DNA from: Coprinellus micaceus
Taxonomy: Eukaryota > Basidiomycota > Agaricomycetes > Agaricales > Psathyrellaceae
Reading direction: 5' to 3'
DNA length: 64,000 nt
Assembly: GCA_951394405.1 (NCBI GenBank)
Contig: OX596334.1
Location: forward strand, 2,604,001 to 2,668,000
A program made the position numbers and the translations under genes. A model generated the notes under the pieces. The model was not told the origin of the DNA. It ran no database searches and worked only from the letters and a program-made list of their open reading frames with translations. Shown piece by piece: positions 10,765-22,941 of this stretch. How positions within the stretch are numbered: position 1 is the first letter of the stretch; each line of letters starts with the position of its first letter.

Positions 10765-13077
10765 ATGTCGATCCAATGTACTTTTCCTCCGTGCCATATC
10801 CCCAGAAACACGCTGATGTCACCCTTCGCCAGCCAAGCATTTCCTCAACTCTCCAGACACCCTCGTCCTTGACTCTCTCAAGGGCCTCTGCGGCCTCAAT
10901 CCGGCCCTGGCTCTCGATGCTGATAATAAGAGCGAGTAGGGTTGTACCAGCACACCGCTTCTAGAAGCTGACAGGGTCAATAGTTCTCTTCGTCAAGAAC
11001 CATGACCCCAGCAAAGTTGCCCTTGTTTGTGGAGGGGGATCAGGCCACGAGCCCGCACACTCTGGCTTCGTGGGCGAGTACATAGCCTCATTGGCCGCAG
11101 AGCCGTCTCACTAACCGCCCCGGTGTGTTAGGAGACGGCATGCTCACAGGTAGTACTGTTACCCCGCAGGTCTGCTCTACTAAAGGTTGGAATCCATAGC
11201 CGCCGTTTGTGGCCATGTTTTCGCCTCGCCCAACGCCAGTCAAGTACGCCGAGGTATCGACCTGGTCCAGAATGACAAGGGGTGAGTGCGACAACCTGGC
11301 ACCTACTTGGCCCAATGTTAATGTCGAACACAGAACTGTTATCATTGTCAAGTGAGATCGCTTCACAGACTTCAGGGTACGACCTTGACGGTTGCGATGT
11401 AGGAACTACACCGGCGATATCCTAAACTTCGGCCTTGCAAAGGAACAGTATGCCGCAAGGCATCCTTCTGAGGCTGAGAAGGTTCGCTTCGTCATCGTTG
11501 CTGACGACGTCGCAGTCGGACGATCCCAAGGCAAAATCGTTGGTCGAAGGTGCGACTTCGTACCCGTGGTGAGGCATCGCTCCTTACCACCCTCGACAGG
11601 GGCCTTGCCGGTACCGTTTTGGTCTACAAGATTGCTGGTGCTCTCGCCGAGCGAGGTGCTTCCCTTGATGAAGTGTACCACACTGCTGTCTGGGTAAGCG
11701 AAAACGTTGCCACGGTAGGCGCCAGCCTGGGGCATGTCCACGTCCCTGGAACCGCCCCTCTCACTAGCAACCTTGCCAGTGATGAGCTAGAGATCGGAAT
11801 GGGCATTCACAATGAGAGCGGCAGCGATCATGTGTCCCCCGTCCCCACCCTCTCTGAGCTAATCAAGAATATGCTCAGTCTGTTGACATCCGCCGGCGAC
11901 CCTGAACGTTCATTCGTTCCATTCAAGGGTGGTGACAACGTCGTTCTCCTCGTCAACAACCTCGGAGGTGTCAATGAATTGGAGCTTGGGGGTATCGCCG
12001 GGGAGGCCCGCAAGCAGCTTGGCGAGCGGGGATTCAAGATTGTCAGGATCCTTTCTGGGACCTTCATGGCGCGTGAATAAACTACTACTCTGCGTAATGC
12101 CAATTTAACCTGCGAACAGACCAGTCTCAACATGCCCGGCTTCTCTCTAACTCTGTTGCTGCTGCCTAGTGGCACGGACGCCCATTCTCCCACCGCTAAT
12201 GACGTCATTTCTTTGCTCGACGAGAGGCCCAAGGTCCTTGGATGGAAATGGACTCCTGCCACCGTGCCCCTTCCCCTGAACAGCCAGATTATCAAGAGGA
12301 AGGCGGACGACACACAGACTGGCCGTACCCTCCAGGTGAAGGCCGAGTACCCGGAATCCTTTGTAACATCGATCGGTAACGTCGCCAACGCACTCATCGC
12401 GGCAGAGCCGGATATCACACGCATGGATCTCATCGCTGGTGACGGGGACGCTGGGCTTACACTCAAGGTACCGCATCTATCAACCCATCGCGGCAATATT
12501 GCTTACCTAGTCGATAGGCTGGCTCTCAAGGCGTACTCGCTGCTATCAAACAGGATAAGATCAAAGGGGACAGCGTCGTGTCTTCTTTAATCGCGATCGC
12601 TCAGGTGGCGGAGGAGGTCATGGGAGGGACTAGCGGCGCGTTGTACTCGTAAGCGATCGAGGCTAACGCGTCATCACCAGATTACTTTAACATTGCCTTC
12701 GCAGCATCTTCTTTTCCGCGCTTGCCCAAGGCTTCCAGTTGCAGTCCATTCCTGACGGATCCATTGTGACCCCTGGTCAGTGGGTACATGCACTCTCCTC
12801 TGCCTTGGACAAGCTCTATGGCTATACGCGCGCACGCCGGCCTTCGCGCACCCTCGTCGACCCCCTCTCTGCGTTCATCGAGGCTGCAAAGCAGTCTAAA
12901 GGTGAAGACTTGGCGAGGGCCGTTGCACTCGCCACCGAAGCTACGGAGGAGACGAAGGACCTGATCGCCAAGGTGGGCAGGAGTGCGTACGTTTCCGGTG
13001 ATCATTTACAGAAGGAGCACGTCGCGGATCCTGGTGCGTGGGGCGTCAAGGTCATCCTTGAGACTCTGAAGTTGTGA
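10765..13077 (+). CDS. Dihydroxyacetone kinase (single-chain, ATP-dependent)
   Basis: The enzyme phosphorylates dihydroxyacetone to dihydroxyacetone phosphate, serving glycerol and C1 metabolism and detoxifying dihydroxyacetone. The DhaK half shows SKHFLNSPDTLVLDSLKGL, VALVCGGGSGHEPAHSGFVG, DGMLTAAVCGHVFASP and NYTGDILNFGLAKEQYA, then VPGTAPLTSN and EIEIGMGIHNESG-like sequence. The DhaL half shows AGDGDAGLTLKAGSQGVLAA (nucleotide and Mg-binding aspartates), MGGTSGALYSIFFSAL and DPGAWGVKVILETLKL at the end. At least nine introns are needed. Exon 1 is only 13 nt (ATG TCG ATC CAA T). Three introns (10932-10983, 11074-11131, 12069-12119) have GC rather than GT at the donor; using them restores conserved residues without frameshift. 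Reading them as GT introns would break the frame, so a pseudogene is the alternative, but every other motif is intact. Confidence 0.9.
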
Positions 13078-15328
13078 CCGAGGTAGGAAGAGCATCAAAT
13101 GTATGCACATTAACAGTGCCCACTACTCTCTACACGGTTTTGTGCGACATGTTATCCCACCACTCTGTCCGGGTTTAATAAGGGGTTCGTTTCAAATGTG
13201 ACCAAACGTAGCACGGCGAGGCTCAGGTTGGTGATAAGTGGAACTTCCACAAAATTCTTGGTTGATACGAATAGCAAAGTGCACACAACCGTTAACCATT
13301 GTTCAGTGAATTGCCCAGTTTCTTCTTGACCTTAAAGAATATTTCGGCTTGGTAAAAATCGGGCAAAACCAATACACTTCCCGTGTTCCTAGATCACAAC
13401 CGCAGTGTAAATGAGATCTTGACCTGGTTTTGATGGAGGCTCTGCAGGCGCTTATTTACTTTACTCTCCCAGAATCGAGGGGGTCGACGATGGGCTCAAC
13501 ACGAATACAAGCCCTATTCCACTGTACTATACACAGCCTCCTTTGAACGTCCCCACATGTACACTGATTATCCGTGCATGCATACCCCACACCTACCCCT
13601 TCCGACCGTCTTGGTCCTTCAACCTGGGGTTGCGTCGTGGGGACTCTAAAACGAATGGCCCCAAGCGTCGGGGCTGTGCTGGAAGGAGATGAGAGTCTAT
13701 GAGAGTCCAAAATCACGAAGGCGAAAAGATGAAGCCCCTGCCGAGCGACCCGCCAGATTCGCGCGCTATCTCCCATCCGCGCCTCCGCTCCACACTCTGG
13801 CTCTTATCTCAGGTCCCAGGGGTAACCCCGTATCGTATTCCCGCACCCGTTTCCCTATTCAGCTTCAGCCGGCGTCGACTACCCGAGTCGATTTGGAATA
13901 TTAGAAATTCGTCTGGGGGATGCTGCGCCGGCTCCTCATTGACAGTCCGGGGTGATGCCGCGAGCGCTTAGTCGAAGACCCGTACCCGCTTGTTCCTACC
14001 GACCCCTCGAGAGAGACCCGTCAATTCGGTAGTCAAAAAAAAACGACCTTGGATAAATTCACGCACGAAGCATCCTTCCGCTCAGCGCTCAAAGATTGCT
14101 TGATAAAATGTCTGGAAATTTGCAAGAAAATATATCAATGCGAGTGGACGGTATAGGCACCGTAGAGCGCACCCAAGGCTCCCGGAGACGGACCTAGATT
14201 GAAAGTAAGTATCTGTGTCGATATGGATTCACATTGCGAACAAGTTCGATGTGCCAACGGGGAGGACCCTACCCCCGGTCAACCGACCCACCCACGAGTT
14301 TACTCAATGTGATGCCGACTATACCTGGCGCATTTCCGGAGAACGACGTTGCCCACCGGAGTTCTTCAGGTGCCTCACACATCGCTATTCGAGCACATCA
14401 GCTGCTTCTTCCGAGCTTACATTCGAATTCTACGATAGGGTAAGACAGTTCGAGACGGACTCTTGTCAAAAGAAGCGCCACAAAATCTACGCCACTGCTC
14501 ATCCTTTTTCTCAAGTGCTATGAACGGTCGTGATCTGATCCGAAAGCGAGCTACCGAAGGGCTCGTGAAAACGTAGAAGATCGATATGCATTTGCCCTGG
14601 AAGATGTTCAACGACTCTACTCAGGGCACTTGTGAAGTCGGTCTAGATACCCTCCCGAGACCTTATACTTCTTCTATCCTCGGCCAGTACGAGCCCATCA
14701 AGAGAAGGCTAGAATGCTCGGACCCACGGAAAGTGGTATTACTCCCCCTGCTCGAAGTCTGATACCGAGATGCATAAGGTGCAGGTACACATGGAACCTT
14801 CAAGTTTGGGGGTTCCAAAAGGAGCGTGGTTGGAATGGATCCTGGTAAAGATCAGTCGACAGTCTAGGCGAATGAATAAGTACTTAGTTAGGTGGAGTCC
14901 GAAGAACTTACTTAAGGTCTGGTGAGAAGCACGGCGTTCGTGTCCTACCAGTGTCGAGGCGTTTGCGTGGTCGTATGTACGTACGCCAATGTAAGGCAGG
15001 CGTCTTTGTGTTGAGCTCCCGTATTCCCGTCGTCGCGACACGAGAAGTGTACAAAGTACCACCGATCCAGCACACCAAAACGAAGAAGGGTTTTAGGTTC
15101 AATGGAGGGAACTTTCGAAGCTGATGAGAAATTCATGTTTGGCATTCTGATGATACAAACGCGTCGGTGCGCTAAACTGACATACAGATATCGTAACATG
15201 CGTGAGGTGACCCAAGAATGAGAAGAGAAATGGTGCGATAATGCTATACAACACTAACCGGTGGAGCAGTGTGGGGGGTATTATAGAAGTAGAAGACAGA
15301 CAATGAAACCCTATTAACTCCTACTTAA
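13078..15328. other. Intergenic region, no gene recognised
   Basis: About 2.25 kb between the kinase and transporter stop codons. Short frames occur on both strands, but none shows a known motif, plausible exon chain or initiation context. A nine-base A run sits at about 14035. Part of the DNA must be the two 3' untranslated regions. Confidence 0.5.
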
Positions 15329-17242
15329 TTAAACCTTTTCGCTGACCTCAGCCTCGTGCTTGTCGTCGACGTTCTTGGAATCATACTCGCCAGCCAGGAG
15401 ACGCCTTCGGTAGATGTGGGACTTGGCGGGGATGGTGTTCTGGTACATGTGGTCGATCTGCTCAAGTGACAAGCCCTTGGTCTGAAAGAAGTAACGTCAA
15501 TGGGAAAATGAGGTAACGAATGGGAGCAAGAACGTACCTCGGGAATGCAGAAGTAGGTGAAGATAAGGCAGCAAGCACAGGTCGAGCCCCAGATGAAAAA
15601 CACCTTGACTTCAAGGCCAGCGGAGCCTGCCTCCTTGTTGACAAGGTATGGGGCTGGAAGAGTGGCGTCAGATCAAGATACGTGGGGCAATGTCAAGGGC
15701 GAACTTACTGGCATAACCAATGGCGAAGTTCCAGAGCCAGTTGCTGGCAACGGAAAGCGACATGGCCTTGGCGCGAACCTGGAGAGGGAAAATCTCTCCG
15801 GTGATGACCCAAGCGACAGGACCCCAAGTAGAGGCGAAGAAGGCGATGTAGATGCAGACAAAGGCGATGAGAACCTTCTGGGCGGCAACGTTATCGACGG
15901 AGACGGTAACACCGACGATGGCAACGATGAACTCGCAGATGGCCATACCAGCAGCACCGACGAGAAGGAGGGTACGGCGACCGAACCTTTCGACACCCCA
16001 CATACCAGGCAAAGTCATAAAGACATTGACAATGCTAGTCGCGATGGTGATAAGGAAGGGGTTGCTGATGCCAGAGCGCTGGAAGAAGGTGGTGCCGTAG
16101 TAGAAGATGAAGTTGACTATGCGCAGTGTAAGCGACAAGTGAGAGACCCAGGGGAAGAGGGTTACGTACTGCCAGTGAGTTGCTGCCATGCCTGAATGAA
16201 GATACCGGTGAGAGTACGGAGGGCGATCTTATTCTCATTCCATCTGAAGCAGTCGGCGTAGGAGCTCTCGCCGAGAGCCAACTCCTGCTCGAAGTTCTCC
16301 TTGACCTCGCTGAGCTCGTTCTGCACATCAGGGTGGTCGGCGGGAAGGCGAACGAGACGGCCGAGAGCGGCGGCGGCATCGGCATCGCGACCGCGCTTGA
16401 TGAGCCATCGAGGGGATTCGGGGAGCAGGATCATGCCGCCGGCGAGGATACCAGCCCAGACGAACTGGATGGCAATAGGAATGCGGTAGGAGGGAGCTCC
16501 AATCTTGTCCTTGGTGGCGTTGTTGACGACGGCGGCGAGGAGGAGACCGATGGTGATAGCCCATTGGTATGTGGAGACGACAGCACCACGAATCCATTTG
16601 GGGGAGCTGTAAAAGTGGATTAAGATTTGATTGAAACGGGATTGGAGGGAGAGCGCACCATTCGGATTGGTACATCGGGATTAGGACGGAGACCAGACCA
16701 ACACCAATACCAGCGAAGACACGACCGACGGTGAAGAGAGGGATGGCAGAAGCGGCGGTTTGCATGGCGATACCGACGCAGAAGATTACGCAGGCGACGA
16801 CAACACCCCACTTGCGACCAAGGATATCTGTTGGGTGGCTGTAAGCCTGGTGTCAAGGGTAGTAGGGAAGAGCGACACTGACCAGCAACAGGGGCACCGA
16901 GGAGGGCACCGAAGAAAGTACCAGCGGATAGAATAGAGACGATGAGGGATTCCGTGGACGAGCTGATGGCAAAACCGAGGGGGGCAGTCTCCGAGACGGG
17001 GACTTGTTCACCGAACTCGAGGATGAAGGGGGTCATCTCCTTGATACCAGAGATGACACCGGTGTCATAACCGAACAGGATACCACCGAAGGCACTGAAC
17101 GCGGTCATGAGGATACCGACCAATTTGTTCTGGGCGGAGGATGAGCACAGCGGAGGGAGGGAGGTCACTGGCGACGACATACCTTGGAACCAACGGCGCC
17201 AATCTGAGGGCCATTGTTGTCAGCTGCGGGACCGCCTGCCAT
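15329..17242 (-). CDS. Monosaccharide (hexose) transporter, MFS sugar-porter family
   Basis: A plasma-membrane sugar:proton symporter or facilitator with twelve predicted spans. It starts MAGGPAADNNGPQIGAVGSK, then splices to NKLVGILMTAFSAFGGILFG and YDTGVISG (span 1). Other sugar-porter signatures follow: DILGRKWG after span 2, GRVFAGIGVGLVSVLIPMYQ, PESPRWLIKRGRD before the central loop, IQAWQQLTGVNFIFYYGTTF, ERFGRRTLLLVGA, GPVAWVITGEIFPLQVRAKA and PETKGLSLEQIDHMYQNT. Length of roughly 530 residues is normal. About six short introns are needed. The family resembles fungal high-affinity hexose transporters; the substrate is not readable from sequence. A TATA-like box lies about 76 bp upstream, and several SYGGRG/CCCCRS motifs upstream could bind a Mig1/CreA repressor (inference). 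Confidence 0.93.
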
Positions 17243-20200
17243 TGCGAACGATGAAGGAGGTGGTCGGGAGAGAGAGCGGGGAAAGTGCTGCTGGACATTC
17301 TGGCGAGAAGTCTGCGCTCTTATAGGCCGGGGCCAAGCTTCACATGGGGGGAGCAGAACAACCGCCAGATTCGATCAGCGATCTCTTCTTTCCATATACG
17401 GACTTCGGCTGTCAAGTCCATGCTCGCCCCACTCTGTCCCCCCAGGCCCCCCTCCTCTCGGATCTCTCTCACTTTTTGCGATTCAGACTGGCCCATGCGG
17501 GCGCCGTCGCTTGCGTCAAGCGCTCCGCATTCCCAGCACGGAGACTCGGATGTCGCATTCGCTGGGATGGCCAGTCGGTGGTAGCCAATGACTGTCCCCC
17601 CTTTCGTACCCTGTTCCGCGGCTCTTTCGGCCTGTAAGGACGCGTGTTTTCTGTAGCGCGACTCAACAGGCTTCTGGAGAGATGTCTGTCAACTTGTTGA
17701 TACAACCGTGAGCAGCCGTGAGCGTCTGGGGTCGTCCGGGGTGCGATCATTGGTGAGGAGAATCAACTGGTCAGTGGGGGTATGCCCCATTCATTCATTC
17801 CTCTTTCGAAATGCGTTCAGACTTCTGAATGCAGCCATGCCCAACGTCATTCGTCATCGATGATACCCTGATGTGTGGCCAGAGCACATGGGTTCTTTGT
17901 TTTTCTTGGAACGTGATATCAGGTATGGGAAACAGTCGTCGAATATCAAATCTGAGAGCATATCATGGGCCAAGTCATGAGAAGAATCCGAGGATTACTG
18001 GGGGCGACAGGTCGGACATCCCAAACACCTGAGAATCCACCGCAGCCTTGTGTTTTTCTTGCAGAGCATCGTTGCTTGTTCTGCCCCTCTCTGCCAGTCT
18101 CTGCCCCTCCTGGTCGGTCGGTTCATGGCTTTACTCGGTAAATGCGTGATGGGAATGCTCACGTTTTGACTCCACCATCGCACACATCCAAGGTTGTGTT
18201 CTATTTTTGCTCACGTTACTTACCAACCCCCGCGTGCGATCGCGATCGGTGGTGGGGGGACCATGTGCACCTTCTCCTGAACCCGCTTCCGGTTACTTGG
18301 CACTAGACAGCTCTGTACGCTTCTGGGCGTCTAGGTGCGTCCTCTCGCAAACCGAAAAGCCGATCCTGGGGGAACATCAGTGAGCATTCCAGCATTTCTG
18401 CAAAAGTTCCAGAAAAATGCAGCACAGGAACCGTGAAAATTGAACATCAAGGGGCGGACCATGGGGAAGAGGCGGGGAAGGGTTGGGAAAGGCTATTTAC
18501 CCAGTTTTACCCCAGCACAGGCCGCATGGAACGTGTGGGGCGTTGTCCAGGCCCACGGAAGGACGTAGAAGGCTGAACAAAAATGCGCTCGCCTAGGCGC
18601 TTCGCCCGAAGGTGGGGTCTCCGCATGAGCATCCAGGGGTCGAGATGCGGGGAACGGGGAGAGCGGCTCTAGCGTCCCACCCTATTCGCCCCTTCGGCTC
18701 GAGAGAGCAAGTTTTGAAAGGGGGGGGGGAGTGATGGATCAGACTGTCCAAACAGCGCTTCGATATTTCGCGCCGTAAGCGGTGGGGGAAGTGTGGGGTA
18801 AAGACACCTCGAGTGTGGTCTCGCTACTCGAAGTTGGGAAAACGACGCGAATCTTAGCCGCTGGCGACCGACACTTTCCATGTCTCGCACCTGGTGGTAG
18901 GCAAATCGAGAGGCGTAGGATTTCTGACCACACGAGAAACAGGGAAGCCGGGGACGGCCGAAGCCGCTACTGGGCTATGGTGTCGCTTTGACACAGCTCC
19001 CGAGTCAACGATGGTGTTGCTTCAGTTAAACGACCATGTACAGGTTTGAACCCACATTGTGAGGAATTATTACACGTGTCCGAGCTCATGAGAGACGGAG
19101 CCGAACTATAAGCAGTGTCCTGATTCCTGGAGAGTCGATCTCGGTGGCGATCTTGGAAAACTGGCCGCGAAGAGCGAGAGTGGTGTCAAGAAGCAAAAGA
19201 AAGAAGGTTCCGTCGCCCAATAGAGTACTAAAAACTCCAAATGGGCGAAGAGACATGGACGGAAGAGCGGGTGACCGACGTGATGTCAGGTATCAAGATT
19301 GCGAAGCAAGAACCACTGGGTCGACGAAGTGGGTGCGAGTGGGTGCCACTGGGCGCTGGCGGTCCGGTACGACACTCCGGCTTGAGACGGATCGCGTGGC
19401 GACCGTTATATGCTCCGGCTGAAAGGCTTTGTATCTGTCTACTTGACGCACATAGGGGAACAGCGAGGATACCGAGAAGAATCTCCGTCGGAGACCCGCG
19501 CTCGTGGCGCGCGACAAGAGGGGCCGGGTCGAGGAAGATCACACAGAGGGATCTGCTCGTCAGAGCCACGAGTTCTCCCCGAGCTCCGTGCCCCAATACG
19601 CAATATCTATTTGAGGGAGGCAAATGGCCTAAAGCGTGCTCGGGGTGTCAGTCCCTATCAGATGATTGGCAGTGGCTGTTAACGGTGATCAGAGTCAAGG
19701 GCCTGGAAACGCCATATGTAAATGGTTCAACCTCCACCGAGGCCAAGCATTTAGTTATCCAATGTGACGCAAGGCACCCAGGTAGATGGTACATTTGCCC
19801 CCGCCGTGGTAGGGGAAGGATATCGCCAGTGGATTGAAAAAGACACTCAAGTTCGCCTTTGGAAGCATGGCCAAGCGAGCATCTCTGAGATTCCGACATG
19901 ACCCGTAGGGCTCTCGAAAGAGTGCTAAAAGGCTACTGGGATGCATCCCATTCTAGCCGGAGGTGCTGGTAGCCAGAGGATCCCGGCGCGGGAGGACCGT
20001 CGGTGACAGGACAAGATCTGGGGTGAGGCACGGCGATCGAGTATAGCCATGGATAGGCTAGAGTAGGCCAGGATAGGCAAGTCATGGAAGATCGGAGTTG
20101 CCACGAGAAAGGGGAGGTGTTAACGGCCTCCGGACCATAAGCAGGATGCCCGGCACTAAACAGGCAAAGCGGGACTCCGTCAACCCTGCTCTTGGGTTCC

Positions 20201-20679
20201 GGCAGGTAGCGAGTGCCAGTGAATCGTGTACAGGACCAAACAATGGCCTCGCGTTGCAATGGTGCGGTACTCCCTATCGGTTGGTACCTAGGATATGAGG
20301 ATCGGTTACGTGGAGGAGACCGCGTCAAGGGACCATCCAGCATCAAGGTCGAGAAAGTTCATTCCAAAAAGCTAGGAAATTTGCCTCTGGGCAACGACGG
20401 TCTGCGCCAGTGGGACCAACGTAGGCATGTTCCAAGAGCAATTGAAATGCAGGCCACATGGGCGAGGAGGGCTGAAAGTCTGCTTCACCGGAGTTTGCTC
20501 GGAGAAGTGAAAGTTGGAATCAGCTGCATACGGCGAAGTTCGGAGTCGATGATGGGCGCCTGTGGGTATTCTCACGGTCACTGGCTCCAAGCCACTGGCA
20601 ATCGTCATGATCATTGTGTCAATTGAAAATTACGAATTGAAGGTATACACACTCCCCTCCGACCAAAACCTCTGTCGCA
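17243..20679. other. Gene-poor region, no gene recognised
   Basis: About 3.4 kb. The first 200-300 bp are the transporter promoter, with C-rich and G-rich motifs. Several unrelated short frames occur between about 18.7 and 20.6 kb, the longest a 198-codon plus-strand frame at 19241-19837. It has no known motif and skewed Arg/Gly/Trp composition, and is opposed by overlapping minus-strand frames, so I do not call it. A short AT-poor run of GATAGGC-like units sits at about 20050-20085. Confidence 0.5.
17318..17324 (-). promoter_or_regulatory. TATA-like box of the sugar transporter
   Basis: TATAAGA on the minus strand, about 76 bp before the start codon, at a normal spacing for a TATA box with a short leader. 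Confidence 0.5.
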
Positions 20680-21591
20680 ATGGGTCAGACATCATCCAAT
20701 CCAGTCCCTCAACGCACTCCTACTGTCTGCCCGGTGCCCCACCAGTCACAAGCGCAGCCAGCTCAGAAAGCCGCGAGGTGCCCAGTCGACCACACAAAGC
20801 CTCAAGAGTCCAAAGAGCCCGCGAAGTGCCCCGTAGAGCATGGGGCCATTAACCCCGATAATCAGATGCCAAACCTTGCACAGACTCGCGCGCCCGACCA
20901 GACCGCTGAATTGCCAACGGAGAGGACGGAGTCTTCAATACCCAGGGACGACAGCGGGAAGTGGGAGTACCCTTCACCTCAGCAGTTCTATAACGCCCTT
21001 GTTCGTAAGGGCTGGGAGACCCCGGAGGAGCACGTCGTGACCATGGTTGAGATCCATAACTTCCTGAATGAGGAAGCTTGGGAGGAGGTGAAAAAGTGGG
21101 AGCGACGGAGTACCGGGTGCGTGTTCTGGGTTCCGCGTGTTCTCCCACATCGTTGACTGAACCAGCGTTCTCGTCGCATAGTGCCGACGGCGATATTCAA
21201 TTGACTCGTCTCAAGGGCCGTCCTGGAGAACTATCACCAAAGGCGAGGATGCTTCTTGTCGCTGGCTGGCTGTTCCCATCCCGATTCAAGTTCGTACCTA
21301 TTTGCTCGACTTCTTGGGCCCTTGCTGATGGTGTATGTTAGCTCCGAACCACCATTTGATCGCCACGATTGGGTTGTGCGTCGACCAAAGACGGGCGAAG
21401 AGGTTCGATATGTCATTGACTACTACTCCGCACCTCCGGAACCCGATGGCTCGCCCGTCTTCTCCCTCGATGTTCGACCGGCGCTAGACAGTGTTGGTAG
21501 CGTTCAAACACGCATCGCCGCCGCTACCGAAGAGGTATGGTCGAGCCTCCGGAAAGACCGTGGTCCTCGATCGAGTAGCTCCTCCTCATAG
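20680..21591 (+). CDS. Holocytochrome c synthase (cytochrome c heme lyase)
   Basis: This mitochondrial intermembrane-space enzyme attaches heme covalently to apocytochrome c. The N-terminus MGQTSSNPVPQR is followed by three Cys-Pro heme-regulatory motifs (CPVPHQ, CPVDH, CPVEHG). The catalytic body then shows GKWEYPSPQQFYNALVRKGW and EEHVVTMVEIHNFLNEEAWE, including the conserved His that binds heme iron. Later exons give GDIQLTRLKGRPGELSPKAR, SEPPFDRHDWVVRR and RYVIDYYSAPPEPDG. Two introns are needed: after KKWERRSTG, and after FPSRFN (donor GTTCGT). The Ser-rich end and total length of about 260 residues fit the family. Whether it serves cytochrome c, c1 or both (CYC3 versus CYT2 in yeast) cannot be told. 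Confidence 0.93.
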
Positions 21592-22121
21592 TCTTGAGGT
21601 TTGGAAGACTCTTTCTGGTGTGTTATGTATTGCTTGATTTACATCCATTGACTGGGTTCACCCTCTTACCCCCTGAGCCCTCATATCTTATATTATACTA
21701 GTCCCATAGATCGTCACGTTCTCTCCTCATTTCTGGAATCACCACTCATAGTCCGTCGCCAAGTCTTCCTGATCCAACACTTTCAAGATGTGATCAAATT
21801 GAAGTTGCGCTCACTTGTTGACCGCCTTGCCGCGATACGATTCTGCGGGTGTGGGGGCTTCCGAGATGGCCCCCTTGGCTATATCCATCGTTCGCTTAAC
21901 ATTCACCTGATTCTAACCATGGACGTTTGGCCCATGGCTGGGACCACCTTCCACGTTTGGCCAACCTCAGTTGGGACTCTACTCTGCCCACAACTTTGAA
22001 GGCCAAGGTCCCCTGCGTCCCCTCACATTACCGTCTTTCGGAACTCGGCTCGTTCAGGTAACGCGATGTTGATTCGGTTGGCGCATGGCACACCTTCCCC
22101 ATGCCAGTTGTGTTCCAGCTA
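21592..22121. other. Intergenic region between the heme lyase and the MITE
   Basis: About 530 bp holding the heme-lyase 3' end (AT-rich TTATATTATACTAG at about 21690) and no recognisable gene. A short partial direct repeat, CACGTTTGGCC-like next to GACGTTTGGCC, occurs near 21920-21965. Confidence 0.5.
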
Positions 22122-22656
22122 CTGTAGTAATATGATCAATTCGACAGGGGGTCTGACTGCTGACACCTTTGTCGAAATTTTATTTTCGACAAAGAGGGGT
22201 CCATCTGCTGACCTGCCCTCAAATTTCGACAGATATGTTTGGCGCCCGGCAGCCGACGCAGGCCCCGCGCGCTCCCAGAGGGTAATGAGAGGTAGGGCAG
22301 GGCCATTTTTGACACTTGGCATGCCGCTCTAGTTTCTAAAACAGGGATTTGAAAGTCTCGTCGAAAAATTGGGGTGTTACTAGGCCTTTGAGGAGCTATT
22401 CTGGTGAGGGACGAAGGGTATTTTGGGACCCCAGTTTCCTAGCTCGTTGGCCGCGTAATCGGCCAGAATCTATGCAACTGACCGAAATAGACAGACTTCA
22501 TGCGATTTTCACCCGGTTTTTCAAGGGAAAATGCCGTCCGGGAGCGTCTAGAAAATATTTCGACATTGGGCGACCTGACTGCTGACACCCCCCGAAATTT
22601 CGACTCAACAGAGGCCCTGCTGACTGCTGACTGTCGAATTGATCATATTACTACAG
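22122..22656. mobile_element. Tc1/mariner-type MITE, 535 bp
   Basis: The ends are perfect 26-bp inverted repeats beginning CTGTAGTAATATGATCAATT (22122-22147 and 22631-22656), flanked by TA on both sides (22120-22121 and 22657-22658), the target duplication of Tc1/mariner and pogo elements. Inside, CTGACTGCTGACACC occurs near both ends in direct orientation, along with several TCGACA/TGTCGA and AAATTTCGAC copies, so the element has a dense subterminal repeat structure. No coding capacity. It lies 285 bp before the TIM44 start. Confidence 0.85.
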
Positions 22657-22941
22657 TATTCACTGGGTTTTCAGTTTGAAAGACCTGGAGCCCATAGTTA
22701 CAATCACCAAGATATTTCCTCTAGCTTTTCACTATGAATTCTATAGTTTGCAGCGTAGAATTCCCCTGGTGTTGAGCGATTTAGTATTCATCCAACTTCA
22801 AAACCGCAGTCCTTTGAACTTTCTGCCTCTGATTGGGTGAATCTGTTCCCACGTGACAGAATTTTTGCGTTCCGGCAGAGTTCAATGCCAGTGATGCATC
22901 TCCGGAATAATTCGCTGGTACCTCTCTCTCGGCCGTCTACC

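Noticed and set aside
15557..16623. Long acidic plus-strand frames opposite the sugar transporter
   Set aside because: Antisense to a well-conserved transporter; Gly/Asp/Glu-rich composition is the complement of its codons.
19241..19837. 198-codon plus-strand frame in the gene-poor region
   Set aside because: No known motif, odd Arg/Gly/Trp composition, overlapping frames on the other strand, and no supporting exon chain.
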